Below, in pieces: positions 16,128 through 24,497 of a stretch of 64,000 nt of DNA; the first letter of the stretch is position 1; every line of letters begins with the position of its first letter. A program made the position numbers and the translations under genes. Source of the stretch: Nocardia fusca NBRC 14340 (GTDB taxonomy: Bacteria > Actinomycetota > Actinomycetes > Mycobacteriales > Mycobacteriaceae); assembly GCF_001618425.1 (NCBI RefSeq), contig NZ_BDCU01000030.1, forward strand, positions 62,001-126,000, in the 5' to 3' direction. Under the pieces are notes generated by a model that saw only the letters and a program-made list of their open reading frames with translations, had not been told where the DNA came from and searched no databases.

Positions 16128-16844
16128 ATGGATATCCGAACAGACGAGATCGCCGACGGTGTCTACCGCTTCTCCACCTTCGTCCCCGAGGTGGGCCCTA
16201 CCGGTTTCACGTTCAATCAGTTCTTCGTCGACGCCGCGGAACCCCTGCTGTTCCACACCGGTATGCGCGCGCTGTTCCCTTCGGTTTCGGCGGCGATCGC
16301 GCGGATACGACCCGTGGCAGACCTCCGCTGGATCACTTTCGGCCATCTGGAGGCCGACGAGAGCGGGGCGATGAATCTGTTCCTGGCCGCGGCGCCGTAC
16401 GCCCAGGTCGCCCACGGCGCCGTGGGCTGCCAGGTCTCGCTGGACGATCTCGCCGATCGGCGGCCACGGCGCCTGGCCGACGGCGAGATCATCGATCTCG
16501 GTGACCGCCGGATCCAGCACTTCGATACACCACACGCACCGCACAACTGGGAGGCGCGGGTGCTCTACGAGGAGTCGACCGGCGTCTTGTTCTGTGGCGA
16601 TCTGATGACTCAGCTCGGCGACGGGCCGGCCCTCACCGGCGCCGATCTGGTGGGACCGGCCGAGGTGGCCGAGGACGTTTTCCACGCCACGTCGCTGGGT
16701 CCGGCCGTACCCGCGACACTGCACCGGCTGGCCGGGTTGCAGCCGACCACACTGGCCGTGATGCACGGCTCCAGCTTCACCGGTGACGGGTCGGCCGCCC
16801 TGCGCAACCTCGCAACGGTCTACGAGAACCGGCTGGCGGGCTGA
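16128..16844 (+). CDS. MBL-fold di-iron oxygen-binding protein (flavodiiron-like)
   Basis: A 238-residue metallo-beta-lactamase-fold protein resembling the catalytic domain of flavodiiron proteins. The metal ligands appear in order: HLEADE (about residues 70-75), a later DTPHAPHNW, CGDLM and VMHGSSF. It lacks the flavodoxin domain, so electrons must come from a partner. Relatives reduce or sense O2 or NO. The ATG at 16128 has AGGA upstream; a longer reading frame exists but crosses a terminator. The next gene, a methyltransferase, starts 60 bases later. Confidence 0.83.
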   Translation: MDIRTDEIADGVYRFSTFVPEVGPTGFTFNQFFVDAAEPLLFHTGMRALFPSVSAAIARIRPVADLRWITFGHLEADESGAMNLFLAAAPYAQVAHGAVGCQVSLDDLADRRPRRLADGEIIDLGDRRIQHFDTPHAPHNWEARVLYEESTGVLFCGDLMTQLGDGPALTGADLVGPAEVAEDVFHATSLGPAVPATLHRLAGLQPTTLAVMHGSSFTGDGSAALRNLATVYENRLAG

Positions 16845-16904
16845 CGGCACGTATGGTTCGATCCGGTGCCACCGCCCCGGGTGAGCCGACGCGAGAGGAA
16901 CCGG

Positions 16905-17534
16905 ATGAGCGCGAATACCCCGTCGGACCGCATACGGAGCCGCTGGGAGGAACTCACCGCGGCCGACCCCGCGCATTCCGAATGGTATGTGCAGCGGTTC
17001 CGGACGCTGGCGGCGGAAGGCCACGACATATTCGGGGAGGCCCGGCTGATCGACGCCATGCTGGGCCGGCGTGGCCGGGTCCTCGATGCGGGTTGCGGCC
17101 CCGGCCGCCTGGGTGGCCACCTGCACAATGCCGGTCACACGGTGGTCGGTGTCGATATCGACCCGGTGCTGATCGCCGCCGCCGAGGCCGACTATCCCGG
17201 TCCCACCTGGCTGGTCGGCGATCTCGCCGAACTGGATCTGCCGGCCCGGGGTGTGACCGCCGATTTCGATGTGATCGTCTGCGCGGGCAATGTGATGACA
17301 TTCCTGGCGCCGCCGACCCGGGCGGCGGCGCTGTCCGGTTTTGCCCGGCATCTGGCACCGCACGGCCGCGTGGTCACCGGTTTCGGCGCCGACCGCGGCT
17401 ACGATTTCGCGGAGTTCCGCGCCGACGCCGCCGAGCAGGGTCTCACCGCCGATCTGTTGCTGTCGACCTGGGATCTGCGGCCGTTCACCGACTCCTCGGA
17501 GTTCCTGGTCGCGGTGTTCTCCCGCGCGGACTGA
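16905..17534 (+). CDS. Class I SAM-dependent methyltransferase
   Basis: A 209-residue Rossmann-fold methyltransferase. Motif I is VLDAGCGPGRLG, motif post-I VVGVDIDP, motif II region FDVIVCAGN. Length and layout fit the small-molecule Methyltransf_25/11 group. I preferred the ATG at 16905, with GAGAGGAA upstream, to a GTG 13 codons earlier. The substrate is unknown. Confidence 0.88.
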   Translation: MSANTPSDRIRSRWEELTAADPAHSEWYVQRFRTLAAEGHDIFGEARLIDAMLGRRGRVLDAGCGPGRLGGHLHNAGHTVVGVDIDPVLIAAAEADYPGPTWLVGDLAELDLPARGVTADFDVIVCAGNVMTFLAPPTRAAALSGFARHLAPHGRVVTGFGADRGYDFAEFRADAAEQGLTADLLLSTWDLRPFTDSSEFLVAVFSRAD

Positions 17535-17845
17535 GCGCGGCCCGGCGGCCGGCCTGCTCGGCAGCATCATCGCCTGCAACGGCCGCTACGTTCACCGATG
17601 TGCTCGTCGTGGACCGTGCAGACGGCGGTCTGCTGCGGGTTCTCGACGGCGCCCGAGCCTCCTTCCCGCTCACCATGCCGCTGATGGGGCTCATCGCCAT
17701 ATCCGGGATCCGTAGCCGCCCGGCCCGCACGGTAGCGCGGGGGCATCGGGCCCTTGTGCCGTGCGGGCCGGGGTTCTACGGTGGATGGCACAAAGTCACG
17801 GATCTGTGCCAATGCTCCGTGACCGAAGCGCCACGGAGGTGCCCG
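17535..17845. other. Intergenic region with a long inverted repeat and an operator
   Basis: 311 bases between the methyltransferase and the first MpaB-like gene. A perfect 14-bp inverted repeat (17719-17732 with 17759-17772, 26-base loop) could end the methyltransferase transcript. TGGCACA-N12-TGTGCCA follows at 17786-17811. I see no convincing gene. Confidence 0.5.
17786..17811 (+). promoter_or_regulatory. Putative TetR operator upstream of the first MpaB-like gene
   Basis: Inverted repeat TGGCACA-N12-TGTGCCA, 34 bases before the start codon. The TetR gene immediately downstream of the oxygenase gene is the obvious candidate to bind it. Confidence 0.5.
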
Positions 17846-18766
17846 ATGACCACCGAATCCGACGCGGGAATCCGCGAGGGCCTGCCGATGCCGGTCCACG
17901 AGATCGCCGAACCGGCGCTCCGGCTCGGGCCCGATTCGCTGGTGTGGAAGTTCCACGGCGACGTCCGCAACCTGCTCGGCTTCCAGCGGCTCGCGGGTAC
18001 CGAGAACTGCATCGAGCAACTCGCGCAGGGCGTCGAGGACCATTCGGTGATCTTCGGTGATTTCCTCGGCCGCGCCCGGCGCAGCGCCCCACCCATCATG
18101 CAGACCGTCTACAGCGAAGACCCGCACGACTGGGGCCGGCGGGTGCGGGACTTCCACGGGTCCATCAGGGGCACCATCAGCGACGGCTCGCGCTATCACG
18201 CGCTCAACCCGGAGCTGTTCTACTGGGCCCACGCCACGTTCGTCGACCAGGTCCTCTACATCACCGATACGTTCATCCGGCGGCTGTCCCACGAGGAGAA
18301 GGTCCAGATCTTCGAGGAGAGCAAGCTCTGGTATCAGCTCTACGGCGTGAGCGCCCGTAACCAACCGCAGACCTATGAGGAGTTCCAGGCGTATTGGGAG
18401 CGGATGCTCGGCCGGTTCGTCCGGACCCGCACCATCTGGTATGCGACCGGTTATCTCCGCAAGGGGATCCCAGGCCCCGGATGGCTCCCCCGGCCGCTGT
18501 GGCGGATAGTCGCCGCACCGATCGATGCCGTCCTGCGGACGATCCTGATCGGAACCCTGCCCCAGGAGATGCGCGAGGTCTGCGAACTGCCCTGGAACGA
18601 GCGGTCGGAGCGACGGTTCCAGCGTTTCGCGGCGGTCATGCGGACGGCGAATCCACTGTTCAACCGGCTCCCGGTCCGGGTGCTGTACACGCCGTGGGCA
18701 GCACGGGCGTGGGAACGCGCCCGAGTCGATCCACGCCGGATCCACAACGGAAAGCCGAGGCGGTGA
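17846..18766 (+). CDS. Oxygenase MpaB family protein (DUF2236)
   Basis: A 306-residue member of the MpaB/latex-clearing-protein-like heme oxygenase family (DUF2236). Visible family features are the N-terminal GDVRNLLGFQRL, YHALNPELFYWAHATFVDQV with conserved His and Phe, and ELPWNERSERRFQRF near the C-terminus. CGGAGG precedes the ATG. The TetR gene 58 bases downstream on the same strand probably belongs to the same unit. Relatives oxidise isoprenoid or polyisoprene chains; the real substrate is unknown. Confidence 0.88.
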   Translation: MTTESDAGIREGLPMPVHEIAEPALRLGPDSLVWKFHGDVRNLLGFQRLAGTENCIEQLAQGVEDHSVIFGDFLGRARRSAPPIMQTVYSEDPHDWGRRVRDFHGSIRGTISDGSRYHALNPELFYWAHATFVDQVLYITDTFIRRLSHEEKVQIFEESKLWYQLYGVSARNQPQTYEEFQAYWERMLGRFVRTRTIWYATGYLRKGIPGPGWLPRPLWRIVAAPIDAVLRTILIGTLPQEMREVCELPWNERSERRFQRFAAVMRTANPLFNRLPVRVLYTPWAARAWERARVDPRRIHNGKPRR

Positions 18767-18824
18767 AGCCGGGCCACGGACCCGGTACCCGCCGGCCGGT
18801 CGCCGGTTCTTCCGGTGGGATCCG

Positions 18825-19412
18825 ATGACCCCCGATACGGCTACCGGGCGCCGGACCGATCCACAGGTCCAGCGGATCCTGGCCGCCGCCCGATCGGAGT
18901 TCGAACAGTACGGCGTCCGGCGCGCCACCATGGACGATATCGCCCTCCGCGCCGGTATCAGCCGCCGGACACTCTACCGGCGGTTCCCCACCAAGGACGC
19001 GTTGTTCGAGCTTCTCGTCCTCCGCGAGACCGATACCCTGCTCGAGCAATTGGCCCGGGCGGCCGCGGGCCGCGAACCCGGCGAGGCGGTGGCCGCATGT
19101 TTCACCCTCTTCTTCGAACTCCTGGAAAGGTCACCGCTGGCCCGGCGCATCGTGACCAGCGAACCGGAACTGCTCATGGGGCCCGCCGGACGGCCGCGGG
19201 GTCTGCCCATCGCGGAGGCGGGTGATCGGGTCGCGAGGACGCTGCGCCGCAGCGGTGTGACGATGCCGGAGGCGGACCTACGGGCCGTCTCCGAACTGCT
19301 GGTCCGGCTCACTGTGTCGCTGCTGCTCGATCCCGAAGGGCAGCTGGATATCTCGGATCCGGCCGCGGTACGCGAGTACTCCCGCCGCTATCTCGCGCGG
19401 CTCGTGTGGTGA
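18825..19412 (+). CDS. TetR family regulator
   Basis: A 195-residue repressor with a standard helix-turn-helix (ATMDDIALRAGISRRTLYRRF, about residues 35-55) and a C-terminal domain ending REYSRRYLARLVW. A closely similar tail is seen in the TetR protein at 31828 (AFARRYLAPLMYP), which also sits next to an MpaB-type oxygenase, so the two oxygenase/TetR pairs may be related units. Confidence 0.92.
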   Translation: MTPDTATGRRTDPQVQRILAAARSEFEQYGVRRATMDDIALRAGISRRTLYRRFPTKDALFELLVLRETDTLLEQLARAAAGREPGEAVAACFTLFFELLERSPLARRIVTSEPELLMGPAGRPRGLPIAEAGDRVARTLRRSGVTMPEADLRAVSELLVRLTVSLLLDPEGQLDISDPAAVREYSRRYLARLVW

Positions 19413-19569
19413 ACCGGACACGGCACCGCACGACCGTCCCGGAGCCCGGTCGCACCGACCGGAACCGCCCGCTCGGTACCGATCCGAGTACTGATACAAA
19501 TGCCGGTGGCCGTGGTGCATCCTAGGGCCGCCGAGCGGGTCACGGCCCGCCGATCGAAAGGTTGATCCA

Positions 19570-20340
19570 GTGGACAACAACTCCTTTCAGAAGTTGTTCG
19601 ACCTGAGCGGGCGGACCGCGATCGTCACCGGAGGCACCCGGGGGATCGGGCTCGCCATCGCCGAGGGATTCGCCTGCGCGGGCGCGCGACTCGTGGTGGC
19701 GAGCCGTAAACCGGACGCGTGCGAGCAGGCGGCGGCCCGGCTGCGGGAACTCGGCGCGGAAGCGATCGGTGTACCGACCCACCTGGGTGACGTCGAAGCA
19801 CTGCGCACACTGGTGCAGACCGCCGCCGACACCTTCGGCGGTATCGATATCGTCGTCAACAATGCGGCCAACGCCCTCGCCCAGCCGTTGGCGACCATGG
19901 AACCCGCGGCGGTCGAGAAATCCTTCGGCGTCAATGTGCAGGGACCGCTGTTCCTGGTCCAGGCGGCCCTGCCGTATCTGCGGGCCAGCGAACACGCGGC
20001 AGTATTGAATCTCGGCTCGGTCGCGGCCCTGCAGTTCGCACCCGCGCTGTCGATGTACGCGGCGGGCAAGGCGGCCCTGCTGTCGTTCACCCGCTCCATG
20101 GCCGCCGAATTCGCCGCCGACGGCATCCGGGTGAACGCCATGGCCCCCGGCGCCGTCGACACCGATATGGTCCGCAAGAATCCACCGGAATTCGTCGCGG
20201 CCATGGCCGGAGCCACGCTGCTGGGCCGGATCGCCGAACCCGACGAGATGGTCGGCACCGCGCTACTGCTGTGTTCGGACGCCGGCAGTTTCGTCACCGG
20301 TCAGACCTTCCTGGTCGACGGCGGTACCGTCGCCCGCTGA
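19570..20340 (+). CDS. SDR family oxidoreductase
   Basis: A 256-residue short-chain dehydrogenase/reductase. The cofactor motif TGGTRGIG is at about residues 20-27, NNAA near 97, the catalytic Ser in LNLGSVAAL, and Tyr-x-x-x-Lys in MYAAGKAAL. C-terminal PGAVDTDMV and FLVDGG motifs complete a classical SDR. The GTG start follows GAAAGG. Its neighbours do not define a pathway. Confidence 0.92.
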   Translation: MDNNSFQKLFDLSGRTAIVTGGTRGIGLAIAEGFACAGARLVVASRKPDACEQAAARLRELGAEAIGVPTHLGDVEALRTLVQTAADTFGGIDIVVNNAANALAQPLATMEPAAVEKSFGVNVQGPLFLVQAALPYLRASEHAAVLNLGSVAALQFAPALSMYAAGKAALLSFTRSMAAEFAADGIRVNAMAPGAVDTDMVRKNPPEFVAAMAGATLLGRIAEPDEMVGTALLLCSDAGSFVTGQTFLVDGGTVAR

Positions 20341-20566
20341 ATTTCGATCCGGAACCCACACCACCACGGGCCGCTCCGATCACGATCCCCCGCGTCACAG
20401 ACATCGCACGGAAGATGAACGACGGATCACATCCGATTGCCACATCGCGCAGAATCCGCTTGTACTGTGGACCTTTTCGATATCCCCTGGCCCGCGCCGC
20501 CCAGACCTGGCGTGTCACATCCGACGGTGTGTTAGAAAGTCCGCGAGCGGCGGCAAGGAGACGGTG

Positions 20567-20929
20567 GTGACTGGTCCATATCGGCTGATCATCCGGGGCG
20601 CTGGCGATATGGGCGAGCGGGCCCTGCGCAGCGCCCTCGAATCACCCGACTTCGAGGGCGTCGGAGTCTCGGGCAAGAACGTGGTGTCGGCGGCCACCTG
20701 GCACAATCCGTCCATGCCGACCTGGTTGTCCGCCTTGCGGTCCCCGCTCTCGGTGCGGCGGACGGTGGCGGATATGAAGGTCACCGGTAACGCGTTCGGT
20801 CAGGATCATCCGAGCAGCCCGGCCGGCGGCCATGTGATCACTCTCGACGGCAACCCCGGTGTCATCGAGCTGCGTAACAGTGTGGTCATTCCGGACCTGC
20901 TTCCTCACTACCTTCTGGAGTCGTCATGA
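20567..20929 (+). pseudogene. Shortened amine-dehydrogenase-like (DAPDH/DapB-like) remnant
   Basis: A 120-residue frame starting at a GTG six bases after AAGGAG. Its first 35 residues are the beta-alpha-beta start of an NAD(P)-binding domain (RLIIRGAGDMGERALRSAL). Then GKNVVSAATWHNP follows directly, which in full-length relatives comes about 60 residues later. The protein therefore seems to have internal in-frame deletions (family length is about 300-350 residues). It overlaps the next gene, a full-length relative, by four bases (ATGA). It may be expressed but is unlikely to be a complete enzyme. Confidence 0.5.
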
Positions 20930-21849
20930 GTTCACCCACGCTCGCGGTCGCGGTGCTCGGCGCCGGCCCCTTCGCCGACCGGATCGCCGACCGGATCCGC
21001 GCGCGAGCACATCTCGAGGTATCCGCGCGGATCGAAACCCTGCGGTCCCCGCCGGCGGGCACGGCGTGCGTCGTCTACGTGCCGACGTTCGCCGAGATCG
21101 CCGCGGATACACCGGGTCGCGTGCTACCGGAGCTCCTGAGCGACGGCTACGACGTGATATCCACCGCGCCGCTGGACGGCCGGATTCCGCCGCCCGCACT
21201 GCTGGATGCCTGCCGCACCGGACGATCCACCTTCCACGCCACCGGGGCCTTCCAGGCCACGATTCCCGCCCGGCTCATCCGATCACTGACGGAGGTGACC
21301 CGGGGGATCCGGCGGGTGGAACTGGTCGAGGAGCTCGATTTTCCCGAGGCCGGGGTGTATCCGTGGGGCGATCGGCACGATATCGGTATCGGGGCCACCG
21401 GGTCCGAGGCCGCCGTCGCCGGCGCCGCCGCGGTCGACGGCTACTACACGGCGGGACTGCGCGTCCTCGACGACGCCGTGTTCCACAGCGCCGCCGGTGC
21501 CGCCGACACCCCGAGCAGCACCGTGGAGGTGATCACCGACGGTTCCGGGGCCGTCCAGAAGGTGATCGTCGATCGGGGGCTGGGGCCCGGGCTGAGTTAT
21601 CGCTCCATCTGGACCACCACCACCGAGGATCGGGCGCCGCTGCGCTATCAGCTGGTCACCACGACCGATACGGCGCGGGGCATCGCCAACGTCCGCTTCC
21701 GCTTCACCGAAGGGCTCCATCCGGCCGACCATCTGACCTGCGTCAACGTCATCGAGGCGCTGCGTCCGGTGCACGAGCACGGTCCCGGGATAGCCCATCG
21801 AGATCTGTCGATCACGCGCCTGATGCCGGAGGCACGGCTCACCACCTGA
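20926..21849 (+). CDS. NAD(P)H-dependent amine dehydrogenase-like / dihydrodipicolinate reductase-like protein
   Basis: A 307-residue oxidoreductase. The Rossmann motif is VLGAGPFADRIADRI near the N-terminus, then GYDVISTAPLDG and STFHATGAFQATIP, a segment typical of the 2,4-diaminopentanoate dehydrogenase-like family, and VELVEELDFPEAG. It is translationally coupled to a shortened paralogue upstream. The first glycine-rich loop is normal, so it is probably active; the substrate is unknown. Confidence 0.72.
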   Translation: MSSPTLAVAVLGAGPFADRIADRIRARAHLEVSARIETLRSPPAGTACVVYVPTFAEIAADTPGRVLPELLSDGYDVISTAPLDGRIPPPALLDACRTGRSTFHATGAFQATIPARLIRSLTEVTRGIRRVELVEELDFPEAGVYPWGDRHDIGIGATGSEAAVAGAAAVDGYYTAGLRVLDDAVFHSAAGAADTPSSTVEVITDGSGAVQKVIVDRGLGPGLSYRSIWTTTTEDRAPLRYQLVTTTDTARGIANVRFRFTEGLHPADHLTCVNVIEALRPVHEHGPGIAHRDLSITRLMPEARLTT

Positions 21850-22059
21850 TCTCGGCCGGGCCGCGCAGGTCTCGAAATAATCTATTCCGGTGGCCGGGCC
21901 GCGGCCGCCGGAATCACTGATGCGATCCTGGATACAGCAGCACAGTGATCACCCGGTTCGCGCGGCCGGTTACTCTCCGGCCGCCTCTCGACATTTCAGT
22001 GCACATCGGACTCTCTGAACCCCGGCCTGCCCGGCGGCAGGCGGTGAAAGGTGAGCAAC

Positions 22060-22800
22060 ATGAAGCTGACAGTCATCGGCGGTACCGGTCGGATCGGCTC
22101 CCAGGTCGTCCGGAAACTGCGGGCGGCCGGCCACGACGCCGTACCCGCCGCGCCGTCCACCGGCGTGGACCTGATCAGCGGCGAGGGTCTGGACCAGGCG
22201 GTGGCGGGCGCCGACGTGGTGGTCGGGCTGGCCAACTCCCCGACCTTCGACGAGGGCGCACTGGATTTCTTCCGCACCGCGATGGACAACCTCCTCGGCG
22301 CCGGCGACCGCGCCGGGGTGAAACACCAGGTCGTGCTGTCGATCGTCGGCGTGGACCGGGTACCTCGACTGGACTACTACCGGGCCAAAACCCTGCAGGA
22401 GGAGTTGCTCCGGAAAGGCCCCACACCGTATTCGATCGTGCGCGCCACCCAGTTCTTCGAGTTCATGGACGCGGTGATGTCCTGGTCCGCCGATGACACC
22501 GTCGTCCGGCTGCCCGCGACCCGGCTGCAGCCGATGGCGGCCGCGGATGTCGTCGACGCGGTGGTGGGCGTCGCGCTGGGCTCCCCGCTGCAGGGTATTC
22601 GCAATGTCGCCGGACCCGATGTGCTCCCGCTCGACGAAATCGGCCGGATGACCCTGCTCGCCCGGCACGACGACCGGATCGTCGTCACCGACGACACCGC
22701 CGGCATGTTCGCCGCGATCACCGGCGACGAACTCCTCGCCGGACCGGACGCGCATCTGGCGCCTACGCACTACCGGGACTGGCTGGACGCACACCGCTGA
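22060..22800 (+). CDS. NmrA-like NAD(P)-binding protein
   Basis: A 246-residue atypical SDR. The cofactor loop is VIGGTGRIGSQV and the protein has the NmrA-type SIVGVDRVPRLDYYRAKTLQEELL segment, where Tyr-x-x-x-Lys is present. The family includes quinone reductases and redox sensors. I chose the ATG at 22060 (AAAGG eight bases upstream) over a GTG three codons earlier. Confidence 0.87.
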   Translation: MKLTVIGGTGRIGSQVVRKLRAAGHDAVPAAPSTGVDLISGEGLDQAVAGADVVVGLANSPTFDEGALDFFRTAMDNLLGAGDRAGVKHQVVLSIVGVDRVPRLDYYRAKTLQEELLRKGPTPYSIVRATQFFEFMDAVMSWSADDTVVRLPATRLQPMAAADVVDAVVGVALGSPLQGIRNVAGPDVLPLDEIGRMTLLARHDDRIVVTDDTAGMFAAITGDELLAGPDAHLAPTHYRDWLDAHR

Positions 22801-22832
22801 CCTCGACAGCGCTTCCGACCGACATCTTCCCT

Positions 22833-22892
22833 GCTTCCTGAAGCGGCCTTCAGGCCGCTTCAGCCTGGCTTCAGCACCTCCCTGCCACAGTG
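22833..22892 (+). promoter_or_regulatory. Response-regulator binding module and promoter (copy B)
   Basis: GCTTCCTGAA (22833-22842), five bases, CTTCAG, four bases, CTTCAG, five bases, CTTCAG (ending 22874), eight bases, TGCCACAGTG (22883-22892). This matches copy A at 8376-8435 in every element and spacing, and the next start codon lies 58 bases after the last repeat (57 in copy A). Part of it can also fold as an 11-bp hairpin with loop TTCA (22838-22863), which could serve as terminator of the NmrA gene, but the second copy argues for an operator. Confidence 0.75.
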
Positions 22893-22932
22893 GCCGCCGA
22901 TGACCGACAACGGCGAAAGGGGAGAACAGATC

Positions 22933-23133
22933 ATGAACCCGACAGTGCACATCGACGGATATCCCTACCGAGTGGTGGGAAGGACTCGTCTGACGACGGC
23001 CTCGCGGGCGTGCTACGGCAAGTACCGGTTCGTCCTGCGGCGGTTGACGGACGGGTCGCTGTGGACAGTGTTCGACTCCCGGGTCACCTCCGCGTCGGAA
23101 CTGATGAAATGCGAGGGCTCGCCGCAGCGGTGA
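22933..23133 (+). CDS. Small 66-residue protein of unknown function, predicted member of the local two-component regulon
   Basis: The ATG follows AAAGGGGAG by eight bases. The protein is basic and soluble, with VHIDGYPYRVVGRTRL, two cysteines (ACYGK and MKCEG) and aromatic residues; it has no signal peptide or membrane helix. I do not recognise it. Its promoter carries the same repeat module as the PepSY gene beside the response regulator at 8454, which predicts co-regulation. Confidence 0.6.
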   Translation: MNPTVHIDGYPYRVVGRTRLTTASRACYGKYRFVLRRLTDGSLWTVFDSRVTSASELMKCEGSPQR

Positions 23134-23585
23134 CGACTGCGCCGAGACCGTCGGAGCCGGCTCCCGGTCGCCGTGCCCGGCGGCCGGAGCCGATCGAAAC
23201 GTTTCACCGATTACGGAACCGACGCCGAGAAGTTATGTACCAGTTATAGAGCAGTTATCAGCGATGGAGAAGGGCGTAGTCACGCGAGCCCGAAATCCGA
23301 ACCACACGCTTTCCAAAAAAGGTGTTTCGCCAGGAGCGGCAGCGGGGATCTTCCAACAGTGTGGCAACATCGGCCTTTCCGGCGCCCCGGTGCTCACCTC
23401 GCCGCAAATCTGCCCCGAAAATGCACCCTCAAGATAGCCAATGCAATATTGCGGAATCACACACCGCAAAACTTGAATGTGATTGATGCCACACCAATTC
23501 AAGCAAATGATCAGCACACCATCCAGGCGGGCGTCGTACTGTTTAGCCTTACACAGAAACTCCGGGCTTCCCGGCGGAACGTTGG
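23134..23585. other. Lower-GC intergenic region with AGTTAT triplet repeats
   Basis: 452 bases with clearly lower GC than the surroundings, especially 23220-23560, between the 66-residue gene and the first MHYT gene. AGTTAT occurs three times at exact 11-bp steps (23231, 23242, 23253). An A6 tract lies near 23315. No gene is convincing here; it probably holds the MHYT promoter and a long leader. Confidence 0.55.
23231..23258 (+). promoter_or_regulatory. Three AGTTAT direct repeats at 11-bp spacing
   Basis: AGTTAT at 23231-23236, 23242-23247 and 23253-23258, one per helical turn. This is the geometry of binding sites for OmpR-type activators such as SARPs and PhoP-like regulators. The next downstream gene is the MHYT protein, about 330 bases away. 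Confidence 0.45.
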
Positions 23586-24371
23586 ATGGACATGCTTCAC
23601 CTCGAACACTTCGCGTTCGGCTGGCTGACACCCGCCCTCGCGTATTTCCTCTCGGCCACCGGATGCGCCATCGGATTGCAGTGCACCAGGCAGGCCCGCC
23701 ACGGACGGCGCCGGCTGCTCTGGCTCGCGCTCGCCGCGATCACTATCGGCGGCACCGGTATCTGGGTCATGCATTTCGTTGCGATGCTGGGCTTTTCCAT
23801 AGACGGCGCACAGATACGCTTCGATGTCCCGCTCACCCTGCTGAGCGCGGGGACCTCGATCGGCGTGGTCGCCATCGGCCTGTATCTGGTGACCACACCG
23901 GGCTCGGGCCTTCCGGCACTGCTGACCGGCGGTGCCGTCACCGGCCTCGGCATCGCGGCCATGCACTACACCGGCATGGCCGCGATGCGCACGGACGCGC
24001 ATATCGAATACGACCCTGCCCGCATAGCGCTGTCCCTGGTCATCGCCACGGTCGCGGCTACCGCGACGCTGTGGTTCAGCATGCGCTCGTGGGGAATAGC
24101 GTCCACCCTGGGCGCGGCGCTGATCATGGCCGCGGCGGTGGCAACGATGCACTACACCGGTATGTCCGCGATGCACGCGCACCAGGTCCCCGATGCCGCG
24201 GCGCCCGAAGGCGCCGAGCCACTGGAGATTCTGGGACCGCTGCTCGGCGCCATCAGCGTGGTCACCGTCGTGCTCCTCATCGGCGTGAGCATGGCGCTGA
24301 CCAATCCCCACGGACCCGGAGCCCCGGCTGCGACGAACCCCCGGCCACGCGAGCGGCGGCCGGTGCGCTGA
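23586..24371 (+). CDS. MHYT-domain integral membrane sensor protein
   Basis: A 261-residue protein with about seven membrane helices and three MHYT-type motifs: VMHFVAM, AMHYTGM and TMHYTGM. These His and Met residues are thought to bind copper and sense O2, CO or NO. Usual family members carry GGDEF, EAL or kinase output domains; here the protein ends after the membrane part with a short Pro/Arg tail. A second stand-alone paralogue lies at 38228. An ATG two codons downstream is an alternative start. Confidence 0.9.
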   Translation: MDMLHLEHFAFGWLTPALAYFLSATGCAIGLQCTRQARHGRRRLLWLALAAITIGGTGIWVMHFVAMLGFSIDGAQIRFDVPLTLLSAGTSIGVVAIGLYLVTTPGSGLPALLTGGAVTGLGIAAMHYTGMAAMRTDAHIEYDPARIALSLVIATVAATATLWFSMRSWGIASTLGAALIMAAAVATMHYTGMSAMHAHQVPDAAAPEGAEPLEILGPLLGAISVVTVVLLIGVSMALTNPHGPGAPAATNPRPRERRPVR

Positions 24372-24419
24372 ACGGGTGAACGCGCCGATCCCACCGGGTT
24401 CCGGTCTCGACCCCGAGAA

Positions 24420-24471
24420 CGGCCGCGGCGGTGCGGGCGATCCACGTGGATCGCCCGCACCGCCGCGGCCG
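24420..24471. terminator. Perfect 52-nt palindrome, bidirectional terminator
   Basis: All 26 base pairs match around the centre TCCAC/GTGGA at 24445/24446. It sits between the rightward MHYT gene and the leftward DUF6131 gene, so it can terminate both. Confidence 0.75.
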
Positions 24472-24497
24472 CTGGATGGAGTCGCCGGTGGACGGCG

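Noticed and set aside
17485..17730. Minus-strand frame of about 80 codons between methyltransferase and MpaB gene
   Set aside because: It overlaps the methyltransferase 3' end, has no ribosome binding site and low-complexity Arg/Ser/Pro content.
22838..22863. 11-bp hairpin after the NmrA gene as a simple terminator
   Set aside because: The stem is made of the CTTCAG/CTGAAG elements that recur with fixed spacing at 8376-8435, where no such hairpin forms, so the operator reading is preferred.
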